Part shown: piece by piece, positions 7,593 through 15,606 of the stretch
Layout: each line of letters opens with the position of its first letter
Position numbering within the stretch: the first letter of the stretch is position 1
Source of the DNA: Nocardia sp. CDC159
Lineage (GTDB): Bacteria; Actinomycetota; Actinomycetes; Mycobacteriales; Mycobacteriaceae
Direction of reading: 5' to 3'
Assembly: GCF_023740735.1 (NCBI RefSeq)
Contig: NZ_JAMRXH010000003.1
Coordinates: 372,001-436,000, forward strand
Length of the DNA: 64,000 nt
Notes under the pieces: model-generated
What the model was told of the DNA's origin: nothing
Seen by the model: only the letters and a program-made list of their open reading frames with translations
Databases searched by the model: none
Made by a program: the position numbers and the translations under genes

Positions 7593-9356
7593 CTAGGTCA
7601 GCTTGACCCGGGCCGCGAAGAACCGGTGCAGGGCCGGGGCCAGGCGGTGGAAGTGGTACTGCAGGTGCGACTCCGGGGTCACCGGGACGATCGCGCGGTC
7701 GTGTTCGACGGCGCGCACGATCTGCTCGGCGACCTTCTCCGGGCCGTAGGCGCGCAATCGGTAGAGGTTGTCGTACCTGGCCTGCCGGGCGGCCTCCTCC
7801 TCGGCGGATACGCCCGAGAACTTGGTGGTGGCAACGATATTGGTGTGCACAATGCCGGGGCAGACGGTGTGCACGCCGATGCCCTTGCCCGCCAGCTCGG
7901 CGCGCAGGCAGTCGGAGAACATGAACACCGCGGATTTGCTGGTCGAGTAGGCGCTGAAGCCGCGCTGCGGAGTGTAGGCGGCCATGCTCGACAGATTGAC
8001 GATATGCCCGCCCAGGCCGCGCTCGGCCATCGCGGCACCGAAGGTGCGGCAGCCGTTGACCACTCCGCCCAGATTCACCCGCAGCACCCGGTCGAAATCG
8101 GCGGCGGGGGTGTCGAAGAAGTCGCCCGCCTGGCCGATGCCCGCATTGTTGATCAGGATGTCGGGTACCCCGTGCGCGGCGACGACCGCGGCCGCGTGTT
8201 CGGCCACGGCCGCCTCGTCGGCGACGTCGACGGCGTAGGCGTGCGCCACCCCGCCCTGCGCCGCGACGAGTTCGGCGGTCTCCTTGGCCGCGTCCAGGTT
8301 GATATCGGACAGCACGATCTCCGCGCCGCGGCGCGCGAAGGCCAGCGCGGTCTCCCGGCCGATCCCGCTGCCGCCGCCGGTGATCACCACCAGATGGTCC
8401 TCGAACCGCTGGCGATCGCGGCCCACCTCGGCGCGGCGCAGCGTGCGCGGCGCCTCACCGCCCGCCACCGACCGCGCGAATTCCGCGGTGGCCGTGGCCA
8501 ACAGCTCCGGATGGGAGAACGGCAGCCAGTGCCCGCCCGCGATCTCGCGCCGCCACAGCCGCGGCGCCCAGCGCTGCGAATCCTCGTAACCGGCCGGGCG
8601 CACGGCCACATCGCGGCGGGCGATGATCAGCTGCACCGGCACCTCGGTGCGCCGCTCGCGCGGATTGAGCATCCGCGGCAAGATATTGGCGCGGTAGATC
8701 CGCATACCGTCGAAGAAGTCCTCGCGGAAGGTCGGCCCCAGCCGCACATTGTCCGGCGCGGTCTCGTTCATCAGCCCGACGAACCGCTGCCACATCCGCT
8801 GCGCCGACAGCGGCCGCAGCACCACCCGCGGCACCCCCGGCGTCATGAACAGGAAGGTGTAGGTCGACGACAGCAGCTGCGTGAACGGCCCCCAGGCCGC
8901 ACCGCGAGACAGCTTGTCCCGGAACCACTTCCCCATGTGATCGAGATTCGGCCCAGACACCGAGGTGAACGACGCAATCCGCGCGGTCGCACGCGGCTCG
9001 CACACCGCCTCCCAGGCCTGCACCGAACCCCAGTCGTGGGCCAGTAGGTGCACCGGCCGGTCGGGGCTGACCGCGTCGGCGACCGCGAACAGGTCGGCGG
9101 CGAACCCGTCGAGCCGGTAGTCGGCGGTGCGGTCGGTGCGGGTGGAGCGGCCGTGCCCGCGAGTGTCGTATGCCACGACGTGAAAGCGGTCGGCCAGCAA
9201 CGGAATCACCCGGTCCCACAGATGGTGATCGTCGGGCCAGCCGTGCACCAGCAGCACGGTGTCGGCGGCGGGGTCACCGTATTCGTAGACGGCCAGGTCG
9301 AATTCGCCGCTGCGGACGATGCGCTCCGCCTCCGGGGCGAGGGTCCGATCGGTCAC
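7593..9356 (-). CDS. ephD: EphD-like alpha/beta hydrolase-SDR fusion protein
   Basis: A 587-residue two-domain protein. The first 300 residues form an alpha/beta hydrolase of the epoxide-hydrolase type: HGWPDD oxyanion motif, nucleophile in AHDWGSVQ, catalytic histidine in AGGHWLPF. The rest is a short-chain dehydrogenase with TGGGSGIG, NNAG and catalytic Y-x3-K (YSTSK). The order and length match mycobacterial EphD, which is linked to mycolic-acid metabolism. I chose GTG 9356 because AAGGAG lies six bases upstream; a GTG at 9371 would overlap the previous stop codon. It is the last gene of a three-gene operon. Confidence 0.88.
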   Translation of the reverse strand: MTDRTLAPEAERIVRSGEFDLAVYEYGDPAADTVLLVHGWPDDHHLWDRVIPLLADRFHVVAYDTRGHGRSTRTDRTADYRLDGFAADLFAVADAVSPDRPVHLLAHDWGSVQAWEAVCEPRATARIASFTSVSGPNLDHMGKWFRDKLSRGAAWGPFTQLLSSTYTFLFMTPGVPRVVLRPLSAQRMWQRFVGLMNETAPDNVRLGPTFREDFFDGMRIYRANILPRMLNPRERRTEVPVQLIIARRDVAVRPAGYEDSQRWAPRLWRREIAGGHWLPFSHPELLATATAEFARSVAGGEAPRTLRRAEVGRDRQRFEDHLVVITGGGSGIGRETALAFARRGAEIVLSDINLDAAKETAELVAAQGGVAHAYAVDVADEAAVAEHAAAVVAAHGVPDILINNAGIGQAGDFFDTPAADFDRVLRVNLGGVVNGCRTFGAAMAERGLGGHIVNLSSMAAYTPQRGFSAYSTSKSAVFMFSDCLRAELAGKGIGVHTVCPGIVHTNIVATTKFSGVSAEEEAARQARYDNLYRLRAYGPEKVAEQIVRAVEHDRAIVPVTPESHLQYHFHRLAPALHRFFAARVKLT

Positions 9357-9367
9357 ACTGTTCTCCT

Positions 9368-10477
9368 TCACAGATCCAGCACCAAACGCTCACCGCCGCA
9401 GCGGGATACGCAGATCAGCATGTCGCCGTCGGCGCGCTCGCCAGGGGTCAGCACGGTATCGCGATGCTCCACCTCGCCCGCCAGCACCCGCACCCGGCAC
9501 GTCCGGCAGAAGCCCTGGCGACACGAGTAGGCGGTGTCCGGGCGCACACGCAGCACCTGTTCCAGCGCCGACCGGTCGGCGGGCACCTCGATCACCTCGC
9601 CGGTGCGAGCCAGCTCGATCGTGAACGGCTTGCCGTCGCGCACCGGCGGCGCGGAGAACCGCTCGGAATGCAGTTCCACGCCGGGCATTTCGCGCACCGC
9701 CGCGGCGATGAGCTCGGTCATCGGCACCGGGCCGCAGCAGTAGACGGCGGTGTCGGGTCCCACGCCGCCGAGCAGGTCGGCGGCGGTGGGCAGGCCGTGC
9801 GCGTCGTCGGTGCGCACGGTCACGCGGTCGCCGAAACCCTCGACCTCGTCCAGGAACGGGATGGTGTCGCGGCTGCGCCCGGTGTAGACCATGGACCAGT
9901 CCACGCCGAGCCGATCGGCCATTCGCAGCATCGGCAGGATCGGCGTGATGCCGATGCCACCGGCGACGAAATGCAGTCGGGCGGCGGGTGATCCGTAGCC
10001 CGGCAGCACGAACGGGAAGGCGTTGCGCGGCCCGCGCACGGTCACCCGGGCGCCGGTCCGTAGCGCCCGATGCACCTCCAGCGAGCCGCCGCCACCGTCG
10101 GGGATGCGCCGCACCGCGATGCGGTAGCCGTGCCGATCGGCCGGGTCGCCGCACAACGAATACTGACGCAGCCGACCCGAGGGCAATTCCAGGTCCAGAT
10201 GCGCGCCCGGCCGCCACACCGGGAGTTCCCGGCCGTCGGGCGCGGTGAGCAGCAGGCTGAGCACATCGGTGTCGCGGGCCTCCACCCGCCGCTCGACCAC
10301 GGTGAGCGTCAGTCGCCGATCGTCCACCCGGCCCGCCGGATCCCGCCGGTTGATCAGCGCCGACCAGCGCAACCGGGTCTGCGCGATCGCGTCGAAGACC
10401 CGGATCGCCCTGTCCTGCCGCGGTTTTCCGTACAGGTCGTCGGGCAGCCGCGCCGGGGCGTGGCGTCGTACGGTCAC
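9368..10477 (-). CDS. Ferredoxin-NAD(P) reductase with C-terminal [2Fe-2S] domain
   Basis: A 369-residue reductase: an FAD-binding barrel (RQYSLCGD), an NAD(P)-binding domain (GGIGITPILPML, YCCGPVPM), and a C-terminal plant-type ferredoxin domain with the cysteine pattern C-x4-C-x2-C followed by a distant fourth cysteine (SCRQGFCRTC..ICVSRC). It should pass electrons from NAD(P)H to an oxygenase. The GTG start at 10477 overlaps the stop of the upstream gene (GTGA), so the di-iron-like protein encoded there is the obvious partner. The EphD-like gene follows after 11 bp. Confidence 0.88.
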   Translation of the reverse strand: MTVRRHAPARLPDDLYGKPRQDRAIRVFDAIAQTRLRWSALINRRDPAGRVDDRRLTLTVVERRVEARDTDVLSLLLTAPDGRELPVWRPGAHLDLELPSGRLRQYSLCGDPADRHGYRIAVRRIPDGGGGSLEVHRALRTGARVTVRGPRNAFPFVLPGYGSPAARLHFVAGGIGITPILPMLRMADRLGVDWSMVYTGRSRDTIPFLDEVEGFGDRVTVRTDDAHGLPTAADLLGGVGPDTAVYCCGPVPMTELIAAAVREMPGVELHSERFSAPPVRDGKPFTIELARTGEVIEVPADRSALEQVLRVRPDTAYSCRQGFCRTCRVRVLAGEVEHRDTVLTPGERADGDMLICVSRCGGERLVLDL

Positions 10478-11379
10478 GACGCCAGCGCCCGGGCCGCCGG
10501 GGACTTGGCCAGATAGGCCACCGCCTGCGCGGTCGAGCCGACCGCTTCCGGGGTGTAACCGGGCTTGAACACCGACAGCGCGCTCCACAGCAGCGAGGGA
10601 ATGCCGGGCAGCGCGCCCCGCCACATCGCGCCGAACACCCGCAGGATCAGCCGCGGATAACCCAGATCCGGCAGCGTCTCGTCCTGGCGCACCAGGTATT
10701 TCGCGCCGCGCACCACCAGCGCCAGGAAGATCGGAAAGACGAGCAGCATCAGCGCGCAGCGGCGCACATAGCCGATGTCGAAGTATTCGGCCACGTCGTG
10801 GGCCACGAAGCGGTGCTCGACCTCCTCGGCCCCGTGCCAGCGGAACAGATCCAGGACATTGGGGTCGGCCCCGAACCGCTCCAGATCCGCATTGAGCACC
10901 CAGTCGCCGAGGAAGGCGAAGAAGTGTTCCAGGGTGGCGATCATGCCCAGCCGCTCGACCAGCTCCTGGAACTCCGCCCGCACGGTCTCCCGCTCGCGCG
11001 ACCCCAGACTCTTGCGGAACAGGTATTCCATCTGGCGCACATAGGGTTCCACATCGATGCCGTGCGCGGCGAGTACCTGATCCAGCACTCCGTTGTGGGT
11101 CTCGGCGTGCATGGACTCCTGCCCGATGAACCCGAGCATCTGCTCACGCAGCTTCTCGTCCTTGACCAGCGGCAGCGCCTCGGAGAACGCCTGACAGAAC
11201 ATCCGCTCGCCCTCGGGCAGCAGCAGATTGAGCGCATTGATCACATGCGAGGCGATGGGCTCGTCGGCCATCCAGTGCAGGGGTGTGCCTTGCCAGTCGA
11301 AGTGCACATTGCGCGCGTGCAGCGCCACCTCACCCGGATCGATGGTCCGATTGCGCGCCCGAATGGGAAGTAACTTCAT
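10474..11379 (-). CDS. Predicted metal-dependent hydrolase / di-iron-like protein (PF10118, COG3687)
   Basis: A 301-residue helical protein matching the predicted metal-dependent hydrolase family PF10118. Helices carry glutamate/histidine pairs (LPEGERMF, GQESMHAETHN, LEHFFAFLGDW, AEEVEHRF), a pattern like a carboxylate-bridged di-iron site. A hydrophobic segment (about residues 210-235) suggests membrane contact. I start at ATG 11379, which has AGGAG six bases upstream. Translational coupling to a ferredoxin-fused reductase argues that it is an oxygenase or desaturase rather than a simple hydrolase; that is inference. Confidence 0.8.
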   Translation of the reverse strand: MKLLPIRARNRTIDPGEVALHARNVHFDWQGTPLHWMADEPIASHVINALNLLLPEGERMFCQAFSEALPLVKDEKLREQMLGFIGQESMHAETHNGVLDQVLAAHGIDVEPYVRQMEYLFRKSLGSRERETVRAEFQELVERLGMIATLEHFFAFLGDWVLNADLERFGADPNVLDLFRWHGAEEVEHRFVAHDVAEYFDIGYVRRCALMLLVFPIFLALVVRGAKYLVRQDETLPDLGYPRLILRVFGAMWRGALPGIPSLLWSALSVFKPGYTPEAVGSTAQAVAYLAKSPAARALAS

Positions 11380-11482
11380 CGGTACTCCTGGTCTAGCCGA
11401 CACCGACATCGCTGCCGTTTGCTGCGTGAGCGTGGTAACAGTGTAGCAATATATGCGACCAGGAGTTACAGCAAAGAATCGT

Positions 11483-11920
11483 TCAACGTTTCGCCAGCGG
11501 GTGGGTGCGCGTGACCCCGGCGGCGTCAATGGTGGTGGCCTTGGTGAACACGTGGCCGGGCTCGACGGGGTCGGACAGCACGATACGAACCGGCCTGATG
11601 GCGAAATTGCCTGCGGCGCAGTTCGGGTTGCAGGTGTTGGCGTGTTCGATGCCGTCGCCCTCGGCGCGGTCGGCGGTCCAGGATTTCCAGTCGATCTGTT
11701 CGATCCGCAGGCCCAGATCGGCGCAGGCGAGGATCAGTTCGGGCGGGCGCACGGCCGGCGGGTGGAAGGAACAGTCGATTACTTCCACGGGACCGATCGG
11801 ATTGTGCGCCGGGGTTGCCGCGGGGGCGGGGCCGCCGGGGGGCGATTCGCCGCAGGCGGTGATCAGCAGGGCAGCGCCGATCGGCAGCACTCCCGCGCAC
11901 ATCGCTGTCAGCCGTCCCAT
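11483..11920 (-). CDS. Putative secreted lipoprotein
   Basis: A 145-residue protein with a signal peptide ending in a lipobox (LLITAC), so probably anchored outside the membrane. The mature part holds conserved-looking segments with paired cysteines (LILACADLGLRIEQIDWKSW, NTCNPNCAAGNF), seen in small lipoproteins of mycobacteria and nocardiae whose function is unknown. The ATG at 11920 is the first that gives a clean signal peptide. The HxlR-type gene lies 23 bp upstream on the same strand, so the two may be co-transcribed. Confidence 0.75.
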   Translation of the reverse strand: MGRLTAMCAGVLPIGAALLITACGESPPGGPAPAATPAHNPIGPVEVIDCSFHPPAVRPPELILACADLGLRIEQIDWKSWTADRAEGDGIEHANTCNPNCAAGNFAIRPVRIVLSDPVEPGHVFTKATTIDAAGVTRTHPLAKR

Positions 11921-11943
11921 CGTGGTGGCAGGGTAACGCACCC

Positions 11944-12291
11944 TCACCGCCGGGGGCGCTCCGCACCGGAGGCGTGCCAGTCGTCCGACCACGCCCACAG
12001 CGGGCGCAGGGCGCGGGCGAGTTCCATTCCGGCAGGGGTCAATTCGTGGGACTTGTCCGGCCGCTTCACCGCCAGCCCGGCGTCCTGCAGGGTGTGCAGC
12101 CGCGCGGAGAGCATGCTCGACGAGCAGTTGCCCATGCGGCGGCGCAGTTCCAGGAAACCCAGCGCGCCCGGTTCCAGCTCCCAGACCACGCGCAGCATCC
12201 AGCGCTGACCCAGCAGCTCCATGGCCGCGTGCCGCGCCGAGCGCGACGGCTCCTCCCCGCGTGGTTCCCCCAATTCCCTTGCACTTCTCAT
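11944..12291 (-). CDS. HxlR-family transcriptional regulator
   Basis: A 115-residue winged-helix protein: LLGQRWMLRVVWELEPGALGFLELRRRM followed by the MLSARLHTLQDAGLAVKR recognition helix and wing. HxlR proteins are dimeric and often respond to aldehydes, quinones or redox stress. It is divergent from an SDR gene across 52 bp that hold two perfect palindromes, so it probably regulates itself and the SDR. The ligand is unknown. Confidence 0.88.
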   Translation of the reverse strand: MRSARELGEPRGEEPSRSARHAAMELLGQRWMLRVVWELEPGALGFLELRRRMGNCSSSMLSARLHTLQDAGLAVKRPDKSHELTPAGMELARALRPLWAWSDDWHASGAERPRR

Positions 12292-12295
12292 TTCG

Positions 12296-12323
12296 AACTA
12301 CCATAGTTGGTTCTGAATCAGAA
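12296..12323. promoter_or_regulatory. Two palindromes in the hxlR-type/SDR divergent promoter
   Basis: AACTA-CCA-TAGTT (12296-12308) and TTCTGA-A-TCAGAA (12311-12323) are both perfect 13-bp palindromes with centres 15 bp apart, in the 52 bp between the divergent starts. They are good candidates for the HxlR-type operator. Confidence 0.5.
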
Positions 12324-12343
12324 GCGTTCGAGAGGTATGAAAT

Positions 12344-13081
12344 ATGGGCTCACGGCGAATCGCGTTGGTCACCGGCGCCTCCCGCGGCATCGGCGCGCAG
12401 ACGGCGCGCATCCTGGCCGCCCGGGGCGATCACGTGGTCGTCAACTACCGCGAGAAGCGCAGGCGCGCAAAGGAACTGGTCGACGAGATCGTCGCCGCGG
12501 GCGGCAGTGCCTCGATCGCGGGGGCGGATCTGGCCGATGCGACGGCCGCGACGACACTGATCGAGAATGTCGTGACCGAGTTCGGGCGGCTGGACGTGCT
12601 GGTACTCAACGCCTCCGGCGGACTCGAGCGCGGCGCGGCGCCCGACTACGCGATGACCATCAATCGCGATGCGCAGCTGCGACTGGTGCGTGCGGCATTG
12701 CCGCAGCTACCCGCGGGCGGCCGCATCGTCTTCGTCACCAGCCACCAGGCGCACTTCCACGGCCGCAGGCCGGTGCCCGCGGGCTACGAGCCGATCGCGG
12801 CGAGCAAGCGCGCGGGCGAGGACGCGTTGCGCGCCCTGGTCCCCGAATTCACCGAGCGCGGAATCGGTTTCACCGTCGTCTCGGGCGATATGATCGACGG
12901 CACCATCATCGTGCGCCTGCTGGCGCGCCGCGATCCGGACGCGGTCGCGGCGCGCACTGAGCACGGCCCGCTGCCCACCGTCACCGAATTCGCCACCGCC
13001 ATCGCGGACGCCACCGCGGGGCCGGTCGAGCCGGGCGCGACGGTCTACATCGGCGGCGCGGACTATCCGACGTCTCGCTGA
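12344..13081 (+). CDS. SDR family oxidoreductase
   Basis: A 245-residue short-chain dehydrogenase. It has the nucleotide motif TGASRGIGAQTA near the N terminus and an LNASGG segment where NNAG is usual. In place of the normal catalytic Y-x3-K it has YEPIAASKRAGEDAL, so the Tyr-to-Lys spacing is wider than usual and activity is uncertain. Substrate unknown. It is divergent from the HxlR-type regulator that probably controls it and overlaps the downstream convergent hydrolase gene by 19 bp. Confidence 0.85.
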   Translation: MGSRRIALVTGASRGIGAQTARILAARGDHVVVNYREKRRRAKELVDEIVAAGGSASIAGADLADATAATTLIENVVTEFGRLDVLVLNASGGLERGAAPDYAMTINRDAQLRLVRAALPQLPAGGRIVFVTSHQAHFHGRRPVPAGYEPIAASKRAGEDALRALVPEFTERGIGFTVVSGDMIDGTIIVRLLARRDPDAVAARTEHGPLPTVTEFATAIADATAGPVEPGATVYIGGADYPTSR

Positions 13082-13941
13082 ACCCCTTCGGCCACGGTGG
13101 ATTCCGCGCGCAGGAACTCCCCCATCGTCTCGGTCTGATCGACGACGGCATGCCCCATTTCCGGCAACATCCGCACGGTCGCCCGCGGTGCCAGCTCGCG
13201 CATCCGCCGGGCGGTCTCGGCCGAGTCGAACATCACGTCGCGGCCGCCGACGACGACCAGCACCGGCATGGCCAGCCCCCGCAGCTGGTCGTCGGTGAAG
13301 ATCGGCAGTCGTTCGGTGCGCGGCCGGAAGTGGGTGGCGATCAGGACCACCTCGTCGAGCACCGGCGCGAACCGCGGCTCGGTCAGCCCGGTGACGATGC
13401 CCGCGGACCTGCGCAGCCCGCGGCGGCCGAACAGCCGCAGCGGCAACAGTTTCCAGAGGAAGCCGAAGCGCTGCCTGCCGACCCCGCCGGGGCACAGCAG
13501 CGCCAGCCGGGTGACCCGGTCCGGCCTACGGATGGCGTAATCCAACCCCACCCAGCCGCCCAGCGAGATCGCCCCGATGGCCGTGTCGGTGAGGCCCAGC
13601 CCGTCGAGCACATCGTCGAGCCACAGCGCCACCGCCTCGGAGTCCAGTCGTGGTCGGGCCCGAGCGGACAGTCCCGGCTCCCCCACCATATCCACCGCGT
13701 AGACCCGGAAATCGGTTGCCCAGCGGGCGATATCGCCGCGCCAGGTGCTCGCGTTGGCACTCGAGCCGTGCAGCAGCACCAGCGGTGGCGCCGCGGCCGG
13801 GCCGGACGCCACGACGAACGTCTCACCCGCCCGGGTCGGCACGCGCAGCTGCTCGGCCGCGACGGGCCACTGGCGCAACGCTTCCCGGTAGCGGTCGAGG
13901 ATCAGCGCCCGACCCCGCTCGGACTTGTAGATCGCACTCAC
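13063..13941 (-). CDS. Alpha/beta hydrolase
   Basis: A 292-residue alpha/beta-fold hydrolase: oxyanion motif LLHGSSAN, nucleophile serine in GAISLGGW, catalytic aspartate near VVGGRDVMF, and histidine in MGHAVVDQ. It is presumably cytosolic, as no signal peptide is seen. The substrate is unknown. The start overlaps the stop of the upstream helix-turn-helix gene by 4 bp (ATGA), so the two are translationally coupled. Confidence 0.87.
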   Translation of the reverse strand: MSAIYKSERGRALILDRYREALRQWPVAAEQLRVPTRAGETFVVASGPAAAPPLVLLHGSSANASTWRGDIARWATDFRVYAVDMVGEPGLSARARPRLDSEAVALWLDDVLDGLGLTDTAIGAISLGGWVGLDYAIRRPDRVTRLALLCPGGVGRQRFGFLWKLLPLRLFGRRGLRRSAGIVTGLTEPRFAPVLDEVVLIATHFRPRTERLPIFTDDQLRGLAMPVLVVVGGRDVMFDSAETARRMRELAPRATVRMLPEMGHAVVDQTETMGEFLRAESTVAEGVQRDVG

Positions 13942-14369
13942 GGCGCCAGCACCCCTTCCATGTAATCGAGCAATCGGGCGGTCTCGCCGAGCCCGCCCAC
14001 GATCACGACCTTCATTCGGGCGCGCTCCTCGTCGTAGATGGTCTGCACCCGCAGCGGCCGTTCGTCGCGCCCACGGCTGCCCGCCGCACCCATCAGCACA
14101 CTGCTGAGCCGGTCGGCGGTGGCGCGATCGACCGCATCGATCTCGACGATGCTCGACACCTCACTGTGCCGCTGCCGCCGGGCGGACGCCCGGGGCGTCT
14201 CGGGCACGGGACGACCCGTGAACGCCTCGAGGTCGGCCCCGGCGATCCGGTATTGCTTGCCGATCCGAACCGCGGGCAGGCGCCCACTGCGCACATAGCC
14301 GCGGATGGTGCGGACGTGCAGTCCGAGCCGGTCGGCGACCTCCTCGACCGAATACAGGTGATCGTTCAC
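13938..14369 (-). CDS. Excisionase/MerR-type helix-turn-helix protein
   Basis: A 143-residue protein with an N-terminal excisionase-type HTH (YSVEEVADRLGLHVRTIRGY, then GRLPAVRIGKQYRI). The C-terminal half, about 85 residues, has a predicted mixed fold (VEIDAVDRATADRLSSVL, then MKVVIVGGL) and may sense a ligand or mediate dimerisation; I do not recognise it. The start is GTG at 14369. It is coupled to the downstream hydrolase and preceded by an AT-rich inverted repeat that may be its own operator. Confidence 0.8.
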   Translation of the reverse strand: MNDHLYSVEEVADRLGLHVRTIRGYVRSGRLPAVRIGKQYRIAGADLEAFTGRPVPETPRASARRQRHSEVSSIVEIDAVDRATADRLSSVLMGAAGSRGRDERPLRVQTIYDEERARMKVVIVGGLGETARLLDYMEGVLAP

Positions 14370-14383
14370 GGTTATACTCTAAA

Positions 14384-14423
14384 CTTCCCTATCCAATCTA
14401 GCAAATAGGGTATTTTAGGGAAG
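14384..14423. promoter_or_regulatory. AT-rich inverted repeat upstream of the HTH gene
   Basis: CTTCCCTA (14384-14391) and TAGGGAAG (14416-14423) form perfect 8-bp arms around 24 bp of AT-rich DNA that contains a further ATAGGG half-site. The element lies between the crotonase stop codon and the HTH gene start. It is either the operator of the HTH protein or part of a terminator; the AT-rich promoter-like setting favours the operator. Confidence 0.45.
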
Positions 14424-14434
14424 CTTGCGTAAGT

Positions 14435-15223
14435 TCAGTCCGGCCACATCGGCTGCCGCTTCTCCAGGAACGCCGCCATCCCCTCGCGTGCCCCGGGCAG
14501 CTGCGAGGCGGCGGCCATGACCTCCACGGCAATGGCGTACGCGTCGGCCTCGGGACGGTCGAGCTGGGCGTAGAGCGTGCGCTTGCCCAGGGCCTTGGAC
14601 GCCCGGCTGCCCCGGGTCGCCCGGCCCAGCAGTTCCTCGACGGCCGCATCCAATTCGGCGTCGGGTACCGCGCGGTTGATCAGCCCCCACTGCTCGGCCG
14701 TGCGCGCATCGATCGGATCGCCGGTCAGCGCGAGCTCCATCAGCCGCTTGCGCCCCACCGCGCGGGCCACCGGCACGGCCGGGGTGTGACAGAACCAGCC
14801 GCCCTTCCCGCCGGGCAGCGCGAATCCGGCCGATTCGGCGGCCACCGCCAGATCGCAGGAGGCCACCAGCTGACATCCGGCCGCGGTCGCCAGCCCGTGC
14901 ACCCGCGCGATCACCACCTGCGGCACGGACTGGATGGTCGACATCAACTCCGTGCACAAGGCCAGCAGTTCGCGGACCTCCAGCAGATATCGCGCGGCGA
15001 CATCCGCGAAATCGTGTCCGGCGGAGAATACGGGTCCGGCCCCGCCGAGCACGATTCCGGTCGCATCGCCCTCCCCCGCCCGACGGAACGCGGTCAGCAG
15101 TTCGCTCAGATGCTCGGCGGAGAGCGCGTTGCGCCGCTCCGGCCGGTTCATGGTGATGTGTACGGTGTCGCCGTCGCGGGAGACGAGCAGATGCTGGTAG
15201 TCCATGGCGCTCATATAGGTCAC
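14435..15223 (-). CDS. Enoyl-CoA hydratase/isomerase family protein
   Basis: A 262-residue crotonase-fold protein. The oxyanion-hole segments are visible as VFSAGHDFADV and VHGLATAAGCQLVAS; the C terminus (AFLEKRQPMW) is typical for the fold. Which CoA ester it uses cannot be told. In-frame starts exist at 15223 (GTG), 15214 and 15205 (ATG); none has a good ribosome binding site, so a leaderless message is possible. It is divergent from the DUF1330 gene across only 35 bp. Confidence 0.88.
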   Translation of the reverse strand: MTYMSAMDYQHLLVSRDGDTVHITMNRPERRNALSAEHLSELLTAFRRAGEGDATGIVLGGAGPVFSAGHDFADVAARYLLEVRELLALCTELMSTIQSVPQVVIARVHGLATAAGCQLVASCDLAVAAESAGFALPGGKGGWFCHTPAVPVARAVGRKRLMELALTGDPIDARTAEQWGLINRAVPDAELDAAVEELLGRATRGSRASKALGKRTLYAQLDRPEADAYAIAVEVMAAASQLPGAREGMAAFLEKRQPMWPD

Positions 15224-15258
15224 GGTAATTCGGCCGGGCGCTCGTTAGGGTCGTTGCC

Positions 15259-15564
15259 ATGACCGTCTACGCGCTCGCGCAGCTCACCATCACCGACCGC
15301 GACAGCTACGGCCGTTATCAGGCGCGATTCCTGGATGTGCTGAACCGCTTCGGGGGGCGGGTGCTCGCTGCCGACGAGCGGCCGAGTGTGGAGGAGGGCA
15401 GCTGGGAGCACGACAAGGTGGTGCTGCTGGAATTCCCCGACGAGCGGGCTTTTCGCACCTTCTCCGACTCCCCCGAGTACCGGGAGATCGCGGTGGACCG
15501 CACGGCCGGGTCGCACGGGCCGGTGCTGCTGATCCACGGCATCGGGCACGCACCCGAAGCATGA
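15259..15564 (+). CDS. DUF1330 domain protein
   Basis: A 101-residue protein of the DUF1330 family (ferredoxin-like alpha/beta dimer fold). It has the common pattern: ITDRDSYGRY near the N terminus, then GGRVLAADERPSVEEG and VVLLEFPDERAFRTF. Function unknown; some members lie near fatty-acid or CoA metabolism genes, which fits the divergent crotonase next door. Confidence 0.85.
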   Translation: MTVYALAQLTITDRDSYGRYQARFLDVLNRFGGRVLAADERPSVEEGSWEHDKVVLLEFPDERAFRTFSDSPEYREIAVDRTAGSHGPVLLIHGIGHAPEA

Positions 15565-15606
15565 ATTCCGCAGGCGTCCCGCGGTTTCCGATGCGAGTAT
15601 GAGCGG

